A stretch of 64,000 nucleotides of DNA from JAYRZB01 sp041916675. GTDB lineage: Bacteria > Pseudomonadota > Alphaproteobacteria > Rhizobiales > Devosiaceae. This document shows positions 42,659 through 51,305 of the stretch, piece after piece. Under the pieces are notes generated by a model. The model saw nothing but the letters and a program-made list of their open reading frames with translations. It did no database searches and was not told the DNA's origin. Positions within the stretch are counted from its first letter, which is position 1; the number at the start of each line of letters is the position of its first letter. The position numbers were made by a program, and so were the translations under genes. The stretch spans positions 62,001-126,000 of the forward strand of contig JAYRZB010000004.1 in assembly GCA_041916675.1 (NCBI GenBank). Direction: 5' to 3'.

Positions 42659-42679
42659 TCAATCAATTGGCCTTATTGA
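42659..42679. promoter_or_regulatory. Candidate OxyR (LysR-type) operator between oxyR and katA
   Basis: TCAAT (42659-42663) and ATTGA (42675-42679) form a dyad with an 11-base spacer, fitting the LysR-type T-N11-A rule. It lies in the 99-base divergent region, about 50 bases before katA. GATC tetrads flank it on both sides (42657 and 42684). Assignment is by position and pattern only. Confidence 0.5.
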
Positions 42680-42728
42680 AGGCGATCAGTCAAAACAACG
42701 CCAAGCTGAAACCAAACGGGAGAATACC

Positions 42729-44222
42729 ATGGTCGATCGTCCCCGCCTGACAACGAGCGCTGGCGCGCCCGTATCAGACAATCAGAATTCGGAAACCGCC
42801 GGCGCCCGCGGTCCGGTGCTGCTGCAGGATTATCAGCTGATTGAAAAGCTGGCGCATCAGAATCGCGAACGCATTCCCGAGCGCGTCGTACATGCCAAGG
42901 GCTGGGGGGCTTTCGGTACACTCACCATCACCAACGATATCTCGCGCTATACCTGTGCCAGCATCTTCTCACAGGTTGGCAAGAAGACCGACATGCTCGC
43001 CCGATTCTCGACCGTGGCCGGTGAAGCCGGCGCGGCCGATGCCGAACGCGACGTGCGCGGCTTTGCCCTCAAGTTCTACACCGACGAAGGCAACTGGGAT
43101 CTCGTGGGCAACAACACCCCGGTGTTCTTCGTGCGCGATCCGCTCAAGTTCCCCGACTTCATCCATACCCAGAAGCGGCATCCGCGCACCAACCTGCGTT
43201 CGGCAACAGCGATGTGGGACTTCTGGAGCCAGAGCCCTGAGGCGCTGCACCAGATCACGACCCTGTTCTCGGATCGTGGCCTGCCTGTCGCGCCGATGTA
43301 TATGAACGGCTATGGCTCGCACACATATTCGTTCTGGAATGCCAACGGCGAGCGCTTCTGGGTCAAGTTCCACTTCAAGACCCTGCAGGGCCATAGACAC
43401 TATACCAATGCCGAGGGTGAACAGGTCATCGCCAAGAGCCGCGAGAGCTATCAGGAAGAGCTCTTCGGCACCATCGAACGCGGCGAGTTCCCCCGCTGGC
43501 GGATGGAAGTGCAGATCATGCCGGAGGCTGATGCCGACAAGACGGCTTACAACCCGTTTGATCTCACCAAGGTCTGGCCGCACGCGGATTATCCGGTGAT
43601 CGAGGTTGGTATCCTCGAACTCAACCGCAACGCCGATAACTATTTCGCCGAGATTGAACAGGCGGCCTTTTCGCCTTCCAACAAGGTCCCCGGCATTGGC
43701 TATTCGCCGGACAAGATGTTGCAGGCCCGCGTCTTCTCCTATGCCGACGCCCACCGCTACCGCCTGGGCACGCACTATGAGGCGCTGCCGGTCAATGCCC
43801 CCAAGGTGCCGGTGCATCACTACCATAAGGACGGAGCGATGCGCTTTACGCCCAACAATCCCAATCCTGATGCGTACTATGAACCCAACAGCTTTGGCGG
43901 TCCGGTCGAGGACAAGTCGGTGAAGGAACCCCCGCTGCGTATTCAGGGCGACGCCGACCGTTACAACCACCGCGAGGGCAATGATGACTACTCTCAGCCC
44001 CGCGCACTCTGGAACCTGTTCGACGATGCGCACAAGGGACGGCTCTATTCCAACCTGGCTGCGGCAATGGTTGGCGTGCCCGACGAGATCATCGAGCGGC
44101 AACTGGCCCACTTTGCGCTGATCCACCCAGACTATGCACAGGGCATCCGCGCTGCCCGCGCTGCTTTGGCTCGGCCAGCGGCCGACACGGTTTCGTTCGG
44201 GGAATCCACGGCGGCAGAATAA
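42729..44222 (+). CDS. katA: Monofunctional haem catalase
   Basis: A 497-residue small-subunit catalase. The catalytic His is H55 in ERVVHAKGWGAFG, the distal Asn is N128 in DLVGNNTP, and the proximal haem-ligand Tyr is Y338 in ARVFSYADAHRYRLG. RFSTVAGEAGAADAERDVRG and PPLRIQGDADRYNHREG are further signatures. It removes hydrogen peroxide. GGGAG precedes the ATG by seven bases. Divergent from oxyR, thus presumably peroxide-induced. Confidence 0.97.
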   Translation: MVDRPRLTTSAGAPVSDNQNSETAGARGPVLLQDYQLIEKLAHQNRERIPERVVHAKGWGAFGTLTITNDISRYTCASIFSQVGKKTDMLARFSTVAGEAGAADAERDVRGFALKFYTDEGNWDLVGNNTPVFFVRDPLKFPDFIHTQKRHPRTNLRSATAMWDFWSQSPEALHQITTLFSDRGLPVAPMYMNGYGSHTYSFWNANGERFWVKFHFKTLQGHRHYTNAEGEQVIAKSRESYQEELFGTIERGEFPRWRMEVQIMPEADADKTAYNPFDLTKVWPHADYPVIEVGILELNRNADNYFAEIEQAAFSPSNKVPGIGYSPDKMLQARVFSYADAHRYRLGTHYEALPVNAPKVPVHHYHKDGAMRFTPNNPNPDAYYEPNSFGGPVEDKSVKEPPLRIQGDADRYNHREGNDDYSQPRALWNLFDDAHKGRLYSNLAAAMVGVPDEIIERQLAHFALIHPDYAQGIRAARAALARPAADTVSFGESTAAE

Positions 44223-44260
44223 GTTCAACCGGGGGGCTTAATCGCCCATCGTCGCAGCGC

Positions 44261-44295
44261 AGCCTCCTCCCAGCCGGGCGGGGGCTGTTGCTTTT
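44261..44295 (+). terminator. Probable intrinsic terminator of katA
   Basis: AGCCTCCTCCC (44261-44271) pairs with GGGCGGGGGCT (44276-44286) with one G-U and one mismatch, around AGCC, followed by GTTGCTTTT. It lies 38 bases after the katA stop. Confidence 0.45.
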
Positions 44296-44410
44296 CCACA
44301 GACCGAAATTCGATACAATTTGAATTAATTGCCACGCCTTGGTTTCAGCCGGAACGAAAGTTCACATGCGAGGGTCCCTGTCAGTAGCGGCGTGAGCCGG
44401 GAGAGGTGAC

Positions 44411-45541
44411 ATGCAACAAGAACTAGATGAAGGCCAGCGCGCGTTCTCGACTTTCAGGGTCCTTAACGGAGACGCCAACATCGTGGAACGGGACCAGTTG
44501 TTCCGGAACATGGCGCAACTGTATTCCTACGTGTCTGAGCGTTGCGACGACGACCAGATCGCCCAGTATGACGAAGTTCTGTGTCAACTGGCAGAGATGG
44601 TTGAAGTCGAGGCCCGCCTGCACGTGGCCAAACTTCTGGCTCCGCTTGATCGCGCCCCGGGCATGGTGGTCGTCAAGCTTGCCAATGATGAGATCGAGGT
44701 GGCCCAGCCGCTGCTCGAATTCTCCAACGTTCTCAGCGATGATGACCTGATCGACATCATCACCTTTCGGTCCGAGGCGCACCGTGTTGCCATCGCCGGC
44801 CGTCCGCACGTGCCGGAAAGGGTAGGGGATGCTCTGGTGGCCCATGGCGGCTCGCCGTCGGTTGTGCGGCTGGTGCGCAATGCTAATGCTGAACTCGGGC
44901 AGGCCACGCTTGAAAAGCTCGTTGCCCGCGCCGTGACCGACCAGGAGATCGCTGCCGATCTGCGCGGCCGCACCGACATCGACTGGTCGCGACTGCGGAA
45001 CCACATCCAGTCCGCTGGCGGCAAGGTCATGGAGGAAGTCGCCGGGACAAGCGCCCGTGTTGATGCCGCCACCATGAACCAGGTTAACGCCGTGGTTTAC
45101 AACCGCATGCGCAACCGGGCCGGCTTTTCGAGCCAGGAATGGAAGGTGGCTTACAATCAGGTCAAGGCGCTCAGCGATCGCCGTCAGCTTGATGAGCGCG
45201 CTGTCGCCCGCTTTGCCCGCTTTGGCTACGGTCACCACACCGCAGCCGCGCTGACCGTCCAGCTCCGCATTGGCCCCGAAATCTTCGTCAAATGGCTGGC
45301 CATGCAGGATTACGTGGCTGTCACGGTTGCCCTGCGGGCTCTCAACGTTGCCCCCGACATGTTCGAGGCCATCGTTGCCTGCCTGCCCTGGCGCGACTTG
45401 CCGACCGAGGCAGACAAGACCAATGTCCGCCGCCGCTACGAGGCCCTGAGCCGCGAAGAAGCGGTTGGCATTTTCGAGCTCTGGCGCACCCATTCGTTCC
45501 GCAAGAACAGCGGCGAAGAGGCCTCCGTCGGCGCCGCCTGA
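44411..45541 (+). CDS. DUF2336 domain-containing protein
   Basis: A 376-residue soluble helical protein with GGGAGAGG seven bases or so before the ATG. The DUF2336 character is seen in helical HEAT-like repeats: RLHVAKLLAPLDRAPGMVVV, LANDEIEVAQPLLEFSNVLS, DDDLIDIITFRSEAHRVAIA and GRPHVPERVGDALVAHG, followed by SPSVVRLVRNANAELGQATL. This domain is common in alphaproteobacteria; no biochemical role is established. A strong terminator follows, and the gene is monocistronic. Confidence 0.88.
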   Translation: MQQELDEGQRAFSTFRVLNGDANIVERDQLFRNMAQLYSYVSERCDDDQIAQYDEVLCQLAEMVEVEARLHVAKLLAPLDRAPGMVVVKLANDEIEVAQPLLEFSNVLSDDDLIDIITFRSEAHRVAIAGRPHVPERVGDALVAHGGSPSVVRLVRNANAELGQATLEKLVARAVTDQEIAADLRGRTDIDWSRLRNHIQSAGGKVMEEVAGTSARVDAATMNQVNAVVYNRMRNRAGFSSQEWKVAYNQVKALSDRRQLDERAVARFARFGYGHHTAAALTVQLRIGPEIFVKWLAMQDYVAVTVALRALNVAPDMFEAIVACLPWRDLPTEADKTNVRRRYEALSREEAVGIFELWRTHSFRKNSGEEASVGAA

Positions 45542-45564
45542 CCTTATTCCTCCCAAGTCACCTT

Positions 45565-45594
45565 GCCCCGCTCACTGAGCGGGGCTTTCTTTTG
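45565..45594 (+). terminator. Intrinsic terminator after DUF2336 gene
   Basis: GCCCCGCT (45565-45572) and AGCGGGGC (45578-45585) form an eight-base perfect stem with loop CACTG, followed by TTTCTTTTG. It lies 23 bases after the stop and insulates the ArsR-methyltransferase promoter. Confidence 0.85.
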
Positions 45595-45636
45595 TTCGCG
45601 GGCAGCACAGAAAAAGCTAGACCCGGCAAATCTCGA

Positions 45637-45660
45637 CCATATAAAGATATCTTTATATGG
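45637..45660. promoter_or_regulatory. Perfect 24-base palindrome, probable operator of ArsR-methyltransferase/metF
   Basis: CCATATAAAGAT followed directly by its exact reverse complement ATCTTTATATGG, with no spacer. It is sharply AT-rich in a GC-rich region. It lies just upstream of the ribosome site of the ArsR-type gene, so the gene product likely binds here and represses itself and metF. Palindromes of this sort are typical for ArsR-family dimers. Confidence 0.8.
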
Positions 45661-45674
45661 ATCGGAGTTGCGGT

Positions 45675-46637
45675 TTGGCCAACTTGGCGTCTTTGGTGGG
45701 GGTGTTGCGGGCGGCGGGAGAAGACACCCGGCTGCGGCTGCTGGCGCTTCTGGCCGAAGGCGAGCACTCGGTCAAGGACCTTACCGAGATATTGGGCCAG
45801 AGCCAGCCGCGTGTGTCACGCCATCTCAAGTTGCTGGCCGATGCCGGGCTGATTGCTCGCAACGCTGAAGGTGCCTGGGCCTATTACAGTCTTGCCGAAG
45901 CGGGCGCCGGCAGGGATCTGGCCGACTGGCTGATCAGTCGCCTCGATGCAAATGACCCCGACCGGCTTCGCGATCGCTCGCGGCTCGATTGGGTGCGTGC
46001 CGCCCAGCAGGAACAGGCGGCTGCGTACTTTGCCAAGGTAGCCGACAGCTGGGACATGCTGCGGGCCCTGCATGTTCCGGAGTCGGCCGTCGAGGCGGCC
46101 ATCGTGGCCACTGTTGGCAAGGAGCCGCGTGAACTGATGCTCGATCTGGGTACGGGCACCGGTCGCATGCTCGAACTTCTCGGCCCCGCATACAAACGCG
46201 GCATCGGCATCGATTCCAGCCGCGAGATGATCGCTGTGGCCCGCGCCAAGCTCGCGGCCGCCGGGGTCAATCATGCCCAGGTCCGCCTCGGCGATATTTC
46301 GAACCTTGATCCGGCGCTGGGCAAGGCAGACCTGATCGTGATCCATCAGGTGCTGCATTATTTTGACGATCCGGGTCGGCTGCTGACGCAGGTGCGTCCT
46401 GCGCTGCGGGCGGGCGGGGAAATCCTCATTGTTGACTTTGCTCCACACGAGCTTGAGTTCCTGCGCAGCCATCACGCTCACCGACGCCTCGGCCTGTCGG
46501 ATGCCCAGATCGCTGCCTGGGCGCGGGCCGCCGACCTGCGTGCCGAGCCGATCAAGACATTTCCCAGCCAGAATGGCGGACAGGGCCTGACCGTCAGCCT
46601 CTGGCGCCTCGTGGACGACTTGCACAAGGACAACTAA
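45675..46637 (+). CDS. ArsR-type regulator fused to SAM-dependent methyltransferase
   Basis: I chose the TTG at 45675 because GGAG lies seven bases upstream; an ATG at 45657 is inside the palindrome and lacks a ribosome site. The 320-residue protein has an ArsR winged helix (EDTRLRLLALLAEGEHSVKD, then LGQSQPRVSRHLKLLADAGL), with no metal-binding cysteines, and a class I methyltransferase domain from about residue 140 (LMLDLGTGTGRMLELLG, GIGIDSSREMIAVARAKLA, LIVIHQVLHYFDDPGRLL). The neighbouring metF starts directly after its stop. SAM or S-adenosylhomocysteine is the likely signal (inference), as for SahR-type regulators of methionine metabolism. Confidence 0.9.
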   Translation: MANLASLVGVLRAAGEDTRLRLLALLAEGEHSVKDLTEILGQSQPRVSRHLKLLADAGLIARNAEGAWAYYSLAEAGAGRDLADWLISRLDANDPDRLRDRSRLDWVRAAQQEQAAAYFAKVADSWDMLRALHVPESAVEAAIVATVGKEPRELMLDLGTGTGRMLELLGPAYKRGIGIDSSREMIAVARAKLAAAGVNHAQVRLGDISNLDPALGKADLIVIHQVLHYFDDPGRLLTQVRPALRAGGEILIVDFAPHELEFLRSHHAHRRLGLSDAQIAAWARAADLRAEPIKTFPSQNGGQGLTVSLWRLVDDLHKDN

Positions 46638-47537
46638 ATGACCCCCACCGCCGACGCCCGTGCCAGTCGCCAGGCTCGCAGCCAGCGCGCGCCGCTTGAG
46701 ATTTCGTTCGAGTTCTTTCCACCCAAGACTGACGCCATGGAAGAGCGGTTCTGGGAATCGCTGGGCAAACTGGCCCCGCTCAAGCCCAGCTTTGTATCGG
46801 TGACCTATGGCGCCGGTGGCTCAACCCGTGAGCGCACATTGCGCATGGTGTCCAAAATCACGGCCGACACCGGTGTTCCTGCCGCCGCCCATCTGACTTG
46901 CGTTGGGGCCTCGCGCGATGATGTCGATGCGGTGGTGCGTGGATATCGCGATGCGGGGATCAATCGGATCGTTGCCCTGCGCGGCGATCCGCCGGAAGGG
47001 GTGGGTCACCCGTTCGTCCCGCACCCTGAAGGCTATCGCAACGCTGCCGAACTTGTCGCGGGTATCCGCCGGATCGGGGACTTCGATATTTCGGTGTCTG
47101 CCTATCCCGAGAAGCATCCGCAAAGCCCGGACTGGGATGCCGAAATCGACAATCTCAAACGCAAGATCGATGCGGGTGCCAGCCGGGCGATCACCCAGAT
47201 GTTTTTTGACAATGCCGACTACTGGCGGCTGCTCGAACGCGCCACCAAGGCTGGCATCACCGCGCCGATTGTACCGGGCATCCAGCCGATCCATTCCTTC
47301 AAGCAGATCTCGGGTTTTGCCGCGCGCTGCGGGGCGTCGATCCCATCCTGGATTGCCGAGCGCTTCGAGGGACTGGACGAGGACCCCGAGACCCATGCTC
47401 TCGTCGCTTCGGCGGTTGCCGCAGAGCAGGTGCTCGAACTGGTCGATGCCGGGGTGACGGAGTTGCATTTCTATACCCTCAACCGCGCCAACCTGGTCTT
47501 GGCACTGGCGCGCCTGCTGGGAATTCGCCCACACTGA
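46638..47537 (+). CDS. metF: Methylenetetrahydrofolate reductase
   Basis: A 299-residue FAD enzyme that makes 5-methyl-tetrahydrofolate for methionine synthesis. Signatures: EISFEFFPPKTDAMEERFWE, VSVTYGAGGSTRERTL, NRIVALRGDPPEGVG, SVSAYPEKHPQSPDWDAEID and ITQMFFDNADYW. The ATG abuts the stop of the ArsR-methyltransferase gene, so the two are cotranscribed. metH, often the next gene in alphaproteobacteria, is not here; an unrelated gene follows. Confidence 0.96.
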   Translation: MTPTADARASRQARSQRAPLEISFEFFPPKTDAMEERFWESLGKLAPLKPSFVSVTYGAGGSTRERTLRMVSKITADTGVPAAAHLTCVGASRDDVDAVVRGYRDAGINRIVALRGDPPEGVGHPFVPHPEGYRNAAELVAGIRRIGDFDISVSAYPEKHPQSPDWDAEIDNLKRKIDAGASRAITQMFFDNADYWRLLERATKAGITAPIVPGIQPIHSFKQISGFAARCGASIPSWIAERFEGLDEDPETHALVASAVAAEQVLELVDAGVTELHFYTLNRANLVLALARLLGIRPH

Positions 47538-47657
47538 GGGCCGCTGTTCAGCCCGGGTTCAGGCGTGCCGTGCAAAGGCTGCATAGGGGCCGCAACACAA
47601 AATGGCCATCATGGTCGCCTTTGAGTGCGCCGACGCTAGACCTGTTAGGAACTGAAT

Positions 47658-48401
47658 ATGGCTTTGAACCGGCGATTGACGAGCGGGCTTGCCTGGGCCG
47701 GATTGTTGCTGGTCGTTGGCGTCCCCTCGGCTGATTTCATTACTGGTGCCATCAACCCGCGTGCGTCCACAACCTCGGAGGCTCCGGTGCCCCAGGTTCG
47801 CACGTCGCAGCCCAAGCCAGCTCCTATCGTTACGGCCAGCAAGCCGGCGGAACAGCCCGCCAAGGCCCCCACCGCCAAGCCCCCTGCTGCCAAGCCGCCA
47901 GTCGTCAAGCCCGAAGTTGCTGAGGCGCCCGTTGCCAAGCCGGTGTCTCAGGCGGTCGCGCCACCCGCCCAGAAGCCAGTTGCAGTCGCCAGCGGCGATC
48001 CGGTCGACAAGTTCATCAGTGGCGGTAAAAAGCTGCCGTCCTACATCTCCGGGGGAGATGAGGAGGCGCCCGCCACTACGGTGCCGCAGGATCAGAGCCC
48101 AGCCAGCACGCCAGATAGTGACGTAGCAACGGTTGATCCTGTCGAACTGATCGCGCCCATTCCGGCGCCAGCGTCTCAGCGCCCCAGGCCGGTTGAACGA
48201 GTGGTCATTGTCGACGATGCGACCGTCGAACGTCAGCCCGTCATCCCACCTGCCGGGTTTGTCGGGGAGGAGGACCTTGCCGGTTGGGAATCGGGCTCGC
48301 TGGCCGACTACCTGGCCCAGCAAGGCCTGCTCAGCGATGGCCCATCGAGCGCCTATGATCCGGATGGCTTCTACCTTGATGAAGGCCCCAACGGGAACTG
48401 A
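47658..48401 (+). CDS. Proline/alanine/lysine-rich membrane-anchored or exported protein
   Basis: A 247-residue protein with AGGAA before the ATG. A short N-terminal hydrophobic segment (SGLAWAGLLLVVGVPSADFI, residues 9-28) acts as an anchor or signal. A low-complexity Pro/Ala/Lys/Val region follows (about residues 35-120; QPKPAPIVTASKPAEQ, AKPPAAKPPVVKPEVAE), then an acidic C-terminal part ending YDPDGFYLDEGPNGN. Such regions often span the periplasm or wall. No family recognised. An overlapping 322-residue antisense frame is judged a shadow. Confidence 0.7.
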   Translation: MALNRRLTSGLAWAGLLLVVGVPSADFITGAINPRASTTSEAPVPQVRTSQPKPAPIVTASKPAEQPAKAPTAKPPAAKPPVVKPEVAEAPVAKPVSQAVAPPAQKPVAVASGDPVDKFISGGKKLPSYISGGDEEAPATTVPQDQSPASTPDSDVATVDPVELIAPIPAPASQRPRPVERVVIVDDATVERQPVIPPAGFVGEEDLAGWESGSLADYLAQQGLLSDGPSSAYDPDGFYLDEGPNGN

Positions 48402-48633
48402 CATCGGGCAGTTCTCAACCAGTGTGCGGTAAGGTATGGTTTGACCTTGCCGTGATTTGACCCTGCGTGGGCAGAGTAATCCGGTGCTTACGGTGGGGCG
48501 TAAAATGGCCTGTGCCACATGCTGCAATCACGGTGAGACCGGCCTTTGGCGCTTTGTGTGCGGCATCCTCGATTGGCGGCGCTGGGCTTCCTTTGCCTGG
48601 CTCCGTCCCCGCGCTTCTGGCAATTCGGAGAAT

Positions 48634-49362
48634 ATGGTGTCTGTCTGGCAGCGCTTGGCTGAGGTGATTGGTTCGGTTTCGGCCCGCAAGGGCATGCTGG
48701 GCTCGGTCGCCAATATCCTTGATCCCGACACCTGGCTTCCGGGTGGGCGCGATGCTGCGTTCACGCTGGCGCTGATCGCACTGTCGGCCAAGATGGCGGT
48801 TTCGGATGGCGTCGTTACTGCCTCAGAAGTTCGGGCGTTCAACCGTACTGTCGAGTTCGGCCCCGAGATCGCGGAGCAGGTCGAAAGGGTATTCCAGCTC
48901 GCCCAGCAGGATGTTGGCGGATATCAGGGCTATGCGCGCAAGATCGGCAGGTTTTTTGCCGACACTCCGGAAACGCTGGAACACGTGCTTGATGGCTTGT
49001 TCTACATCGCGTCCGCCGATGGCATGATCCACGAGTCCGAGCTTGAATACCTCAAGTCGGTCAGCGACATATTTGGCTTCGATGACGCACGCTTTGAGCA
49101 AATCGCTGCCCAGCATGTCTATATCGATGACGGTCGCGATCCATACCTGGTGCTCGGGCTTGATCCGGGGGCCAGCCCTGCCGAGGTGCGCCGCGTCTAT
49201 CGTCTGCTCGTCGCCGAGCATCACCCGGACAGGCTGATCGCCAGGGGCGTGCCGGAGGACCTGATCGAAGTTGCGACCGCGCGGATGGCGGCGATCAATC
49301 ATGCCTATGGCCAGATCACTAAGCCGGCTGCGCCTGCTTTACCGGCGCCTGCTGAGACCTGA
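48634..49362 (+). CDS. TerB-like/J-domain co-chaperone (DjlA-like)
   Basis: The ATG at 48634 (MVSVWQRLAEVIGSVSARKG) has CGGAG five bases upstream; a longer frame adds 59 residues of poor character. The 242-residue protein has a central TerB/DjlA-type helical domain (ALIALSAKMAVSDGVVTASE, then LFYIASADGMIHESELEYLK) and a C-terminal J domain (DPYLVLGLDPGASPAEVRRV, with the HPD motif in AEHHPDRLIA). J domains stimulate DnaK. Unlike Escherichia coli DjlA there is no N-terminal membrane helix, so it is probably soluble. Confidence 0.9.
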   Translation: MVSVWQRLAEVIGSVSARKGMLGSVANILDPDTWLPGGRDAAFTLALIALSAKMAVSDGVVTASEVRAFNRTVEFGPEIAEQVERVFQLAQQDVGGYQGYARKIGRFFADTPETLEHVLDGLFYIASADGMIHESELEYLKSVSDIFGFDDARFEQIAAQHVYIDDGRDPYLVLGLDPGASPAEVRRVYRLLVAEHHPDRLIARGVPEDLIEVATARMAAINHAYGQITKPAAPALPAPAET

Positions 49363-49401
49363 TGGGTTGACGCGGGGCGCAAAGCCGCCCAAAACGGCCG
49401 C

Positions 49402-49778
<377 letters not shown>

Positions 49779-49931
49779 GATTTCCTTTGGGCAAGTCCAT
49801 TAAGGGAAACAGATTCTTAAACACCATTGTTCAATGTGCGATCAAACCCTGCGCCAGCGGGGCGGTGGGTCATGGCGTTCGATATGACCGTCAGCAATCG
49901 GGCGGCTTGCCGCCGGTAGAGCAGGACAATC

Positions 49932-50933
49932 ATGGGCCAGCGCGCAGCGCCCGACAGCACTGAGACGAGCGCACCGCATCTGCCGGTGATGCTGAGCGAA
50001 GTGCTGGCAGCCCTGTCGCCGGTTGCCGGCGCCCGCATTCTCGATGGCACATTCGGGGCAGGCGGTTATTCCCGCGCCTTGCTCGAGGCCGGAGCCTCGG
50101 TGATCGCCATCGACCGCGATCCCAATGTCCGCCCTCACGCCGATGCGCTTGCATCGGATTTTCCGGGGCGCTTTACCTTCGTGCCAGGCACCTTCTCCTT
50201 GCTGGATGTTCTGGCCGAAGGGCAGGGGCCGGTGGACGGCGTCGTGCTCGATATCGGCGTATCGTCAATGCAGCTTGATGAGGCAGAGCGTGGCTTCTCG
50301 TTCATGCGCGAAGGGCCTCTCGACATGCGCATGGCTGCTGAAGGCATCAGCGCGGCCGATCTGGTTAACGACCTCGAAGAGGAGGAACTGGCCAATTTGC
50401 TCTATGCCTATGGCGAAGAGCGCAAGTCGCGCCGGATTGCCCATCGCATTGTGGCGGAACGGGCCGAGGCGCCCATCACCGCAACCACGCAACTGGCTCG
50501 CGTCATTGAAAAGGCCATCGGCCGCAAGCCGGGTGACGCGCACCCCGCCACCCGCAGCTTTCAGGCGCTGCGGATTGCCGTCAATGGCGAACTTGACCAG
50601 TTGGTCGAGGGACTGTTTGCGGCCGAACGGCTTCTGCCCGAGGGTGGGCGACTTGCTGTCGTCAGCTTTCACAGTCTTGAAGACCGGATCGTGAAGCGCT
50701 TCTTCGAGCCCGAGAAAGGCGCTGCCACGCAATCGCGGCATCTGCCTCAGGTCACGAGCGAACCGCCACGCTGGCATCCAGTCTCCAAGGGGCTCAAGGC
50801 AGGAACCAGCGAAGTCGCCCGCAATCCGCGCTCGCGATCGGCGGTTCTGCGCATGGGCGTGCGGACGTCCATGGCGGCGCGGGCTGTCAGCTATGACGGG
50901 CTTGCAGTGCCGCGGATTGGGGGTGCCCGATGA
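49932..50933 (+). CDS. rsmH: 16S rRNA (cytosine(1402)-N(4))-methyltransferase
   Basis: A 333-residue MraW/RsmH enzyme: HLPVMLSEVLAALSPVAGAR, the SAM site ILDGTFGAGGYSRALLEAG, then VVLDIGVSSMQLDEAERGFS and VVSFHSLEDRIVKRFFEPEK. It methylates the ribosomal P site. AGGA precedes the ATG. First gene of the dcw cluster in this genome; ftsL overlaps its end by four bases. Confidence 0.96.
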   Translation: MGQRAAPDSTETSAPHLPVMLSEVLAALSPVAGARILDGTFGAGGYSRALLEAGASVIAIDRDPNVRPHADALASDFPGRFTFVPGTFSLLDVLAEGQGPVDGVVLDIGVSSMQLDEAERGFSFMREGPLDMRMAAEGISAADLVNDLEEEELANLLYAYGEERKSRRIAHRIVAERAEAPITATTQLARVIEKAIGRKPGDAHPATRSFQALRIAVNGELDQLVEGLFAAERLLPEGGRLAVVSFHSLEDRIVKRFFEPEKGAATQSRHLPQVTSEPPRWHPVSKGLKAGTSEVARNPRSRSAVLRMGVRTSMAARAVSYDGLAVPRIGGAR

Positions 50934-51301
50934 TCAAGACGCTCAACATCGTGCTCACCGGCACCGCACTGCTGGCGCTTATTGGAGTCTACGCCCTCAA
51001 GTATTCAGTCGAGGAGACGGCCAGCGCCAGGTTTGAGTTGCAGGCGACGATTGAACGCCAGGAGGCGGATCTTTCCTTGCTCAAGGCGGACTGGTCCTAC
51101 CTCAATCAGCCTGCCCACGTTGCTCCCATCGTTGCGCGCCACCAGGAAGCGCTTGGTCTGCAGCCCATCGCGCCCTCGCAGTTCGTAACTCTTGAAACCC
51201 TGCCCATGCGCCCTGCTGCTCCAGACACCGATGCGCTTAACGCCTTGTTTGAATCGCTGGATGCGGGCGTTGATCCGGCCGACCAGATGATCGGGGAATA
51301 G
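50930..51301 (+). CDS. ftsL: Cell division protein FtsL
   Basis: A 123-residue bitopic inner-membrane protein with an N-terminal helix (LNIVLTGTALLALIGVYALK, residues 5-24) followed by a coiled-coil (ASARFELQATIERQEADLSL) and WSYLNQPAHVAPIVARH, the alphaproteobacterial FtsL signature. It joins FtsB and FtsQ in the divisome. Position between rsmH and ftsI and the coupling overlap support the call. Confidence 0.9.
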   Translation: MIKTLNIVLTGTALLALIGVYALKYSVEETASARFELQATIERQEADLSLLKADWSYLNQPAHVAPIVARHQEALGLQPIAPSQFVTLETLPMRPAAPDTDALNALFESLDAGVDPADQMIGE

Positions 51302-51305
51302 TTCA

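Noticed and set aside
47559..48527. 322-residue antisense frame over the proline-rich gene
   Set aside because: It is rich in Arg/Gly/Leu as expected for a shadow of a high-GC gene; the sense frame has a ribosome site, an N-terminal hydrophobic segment and consistent low-complexity composition.
49779..49931. A possible mraZ before rsmH
   Set aside because: Only 153 bases are available, with no matching frame on either strand.
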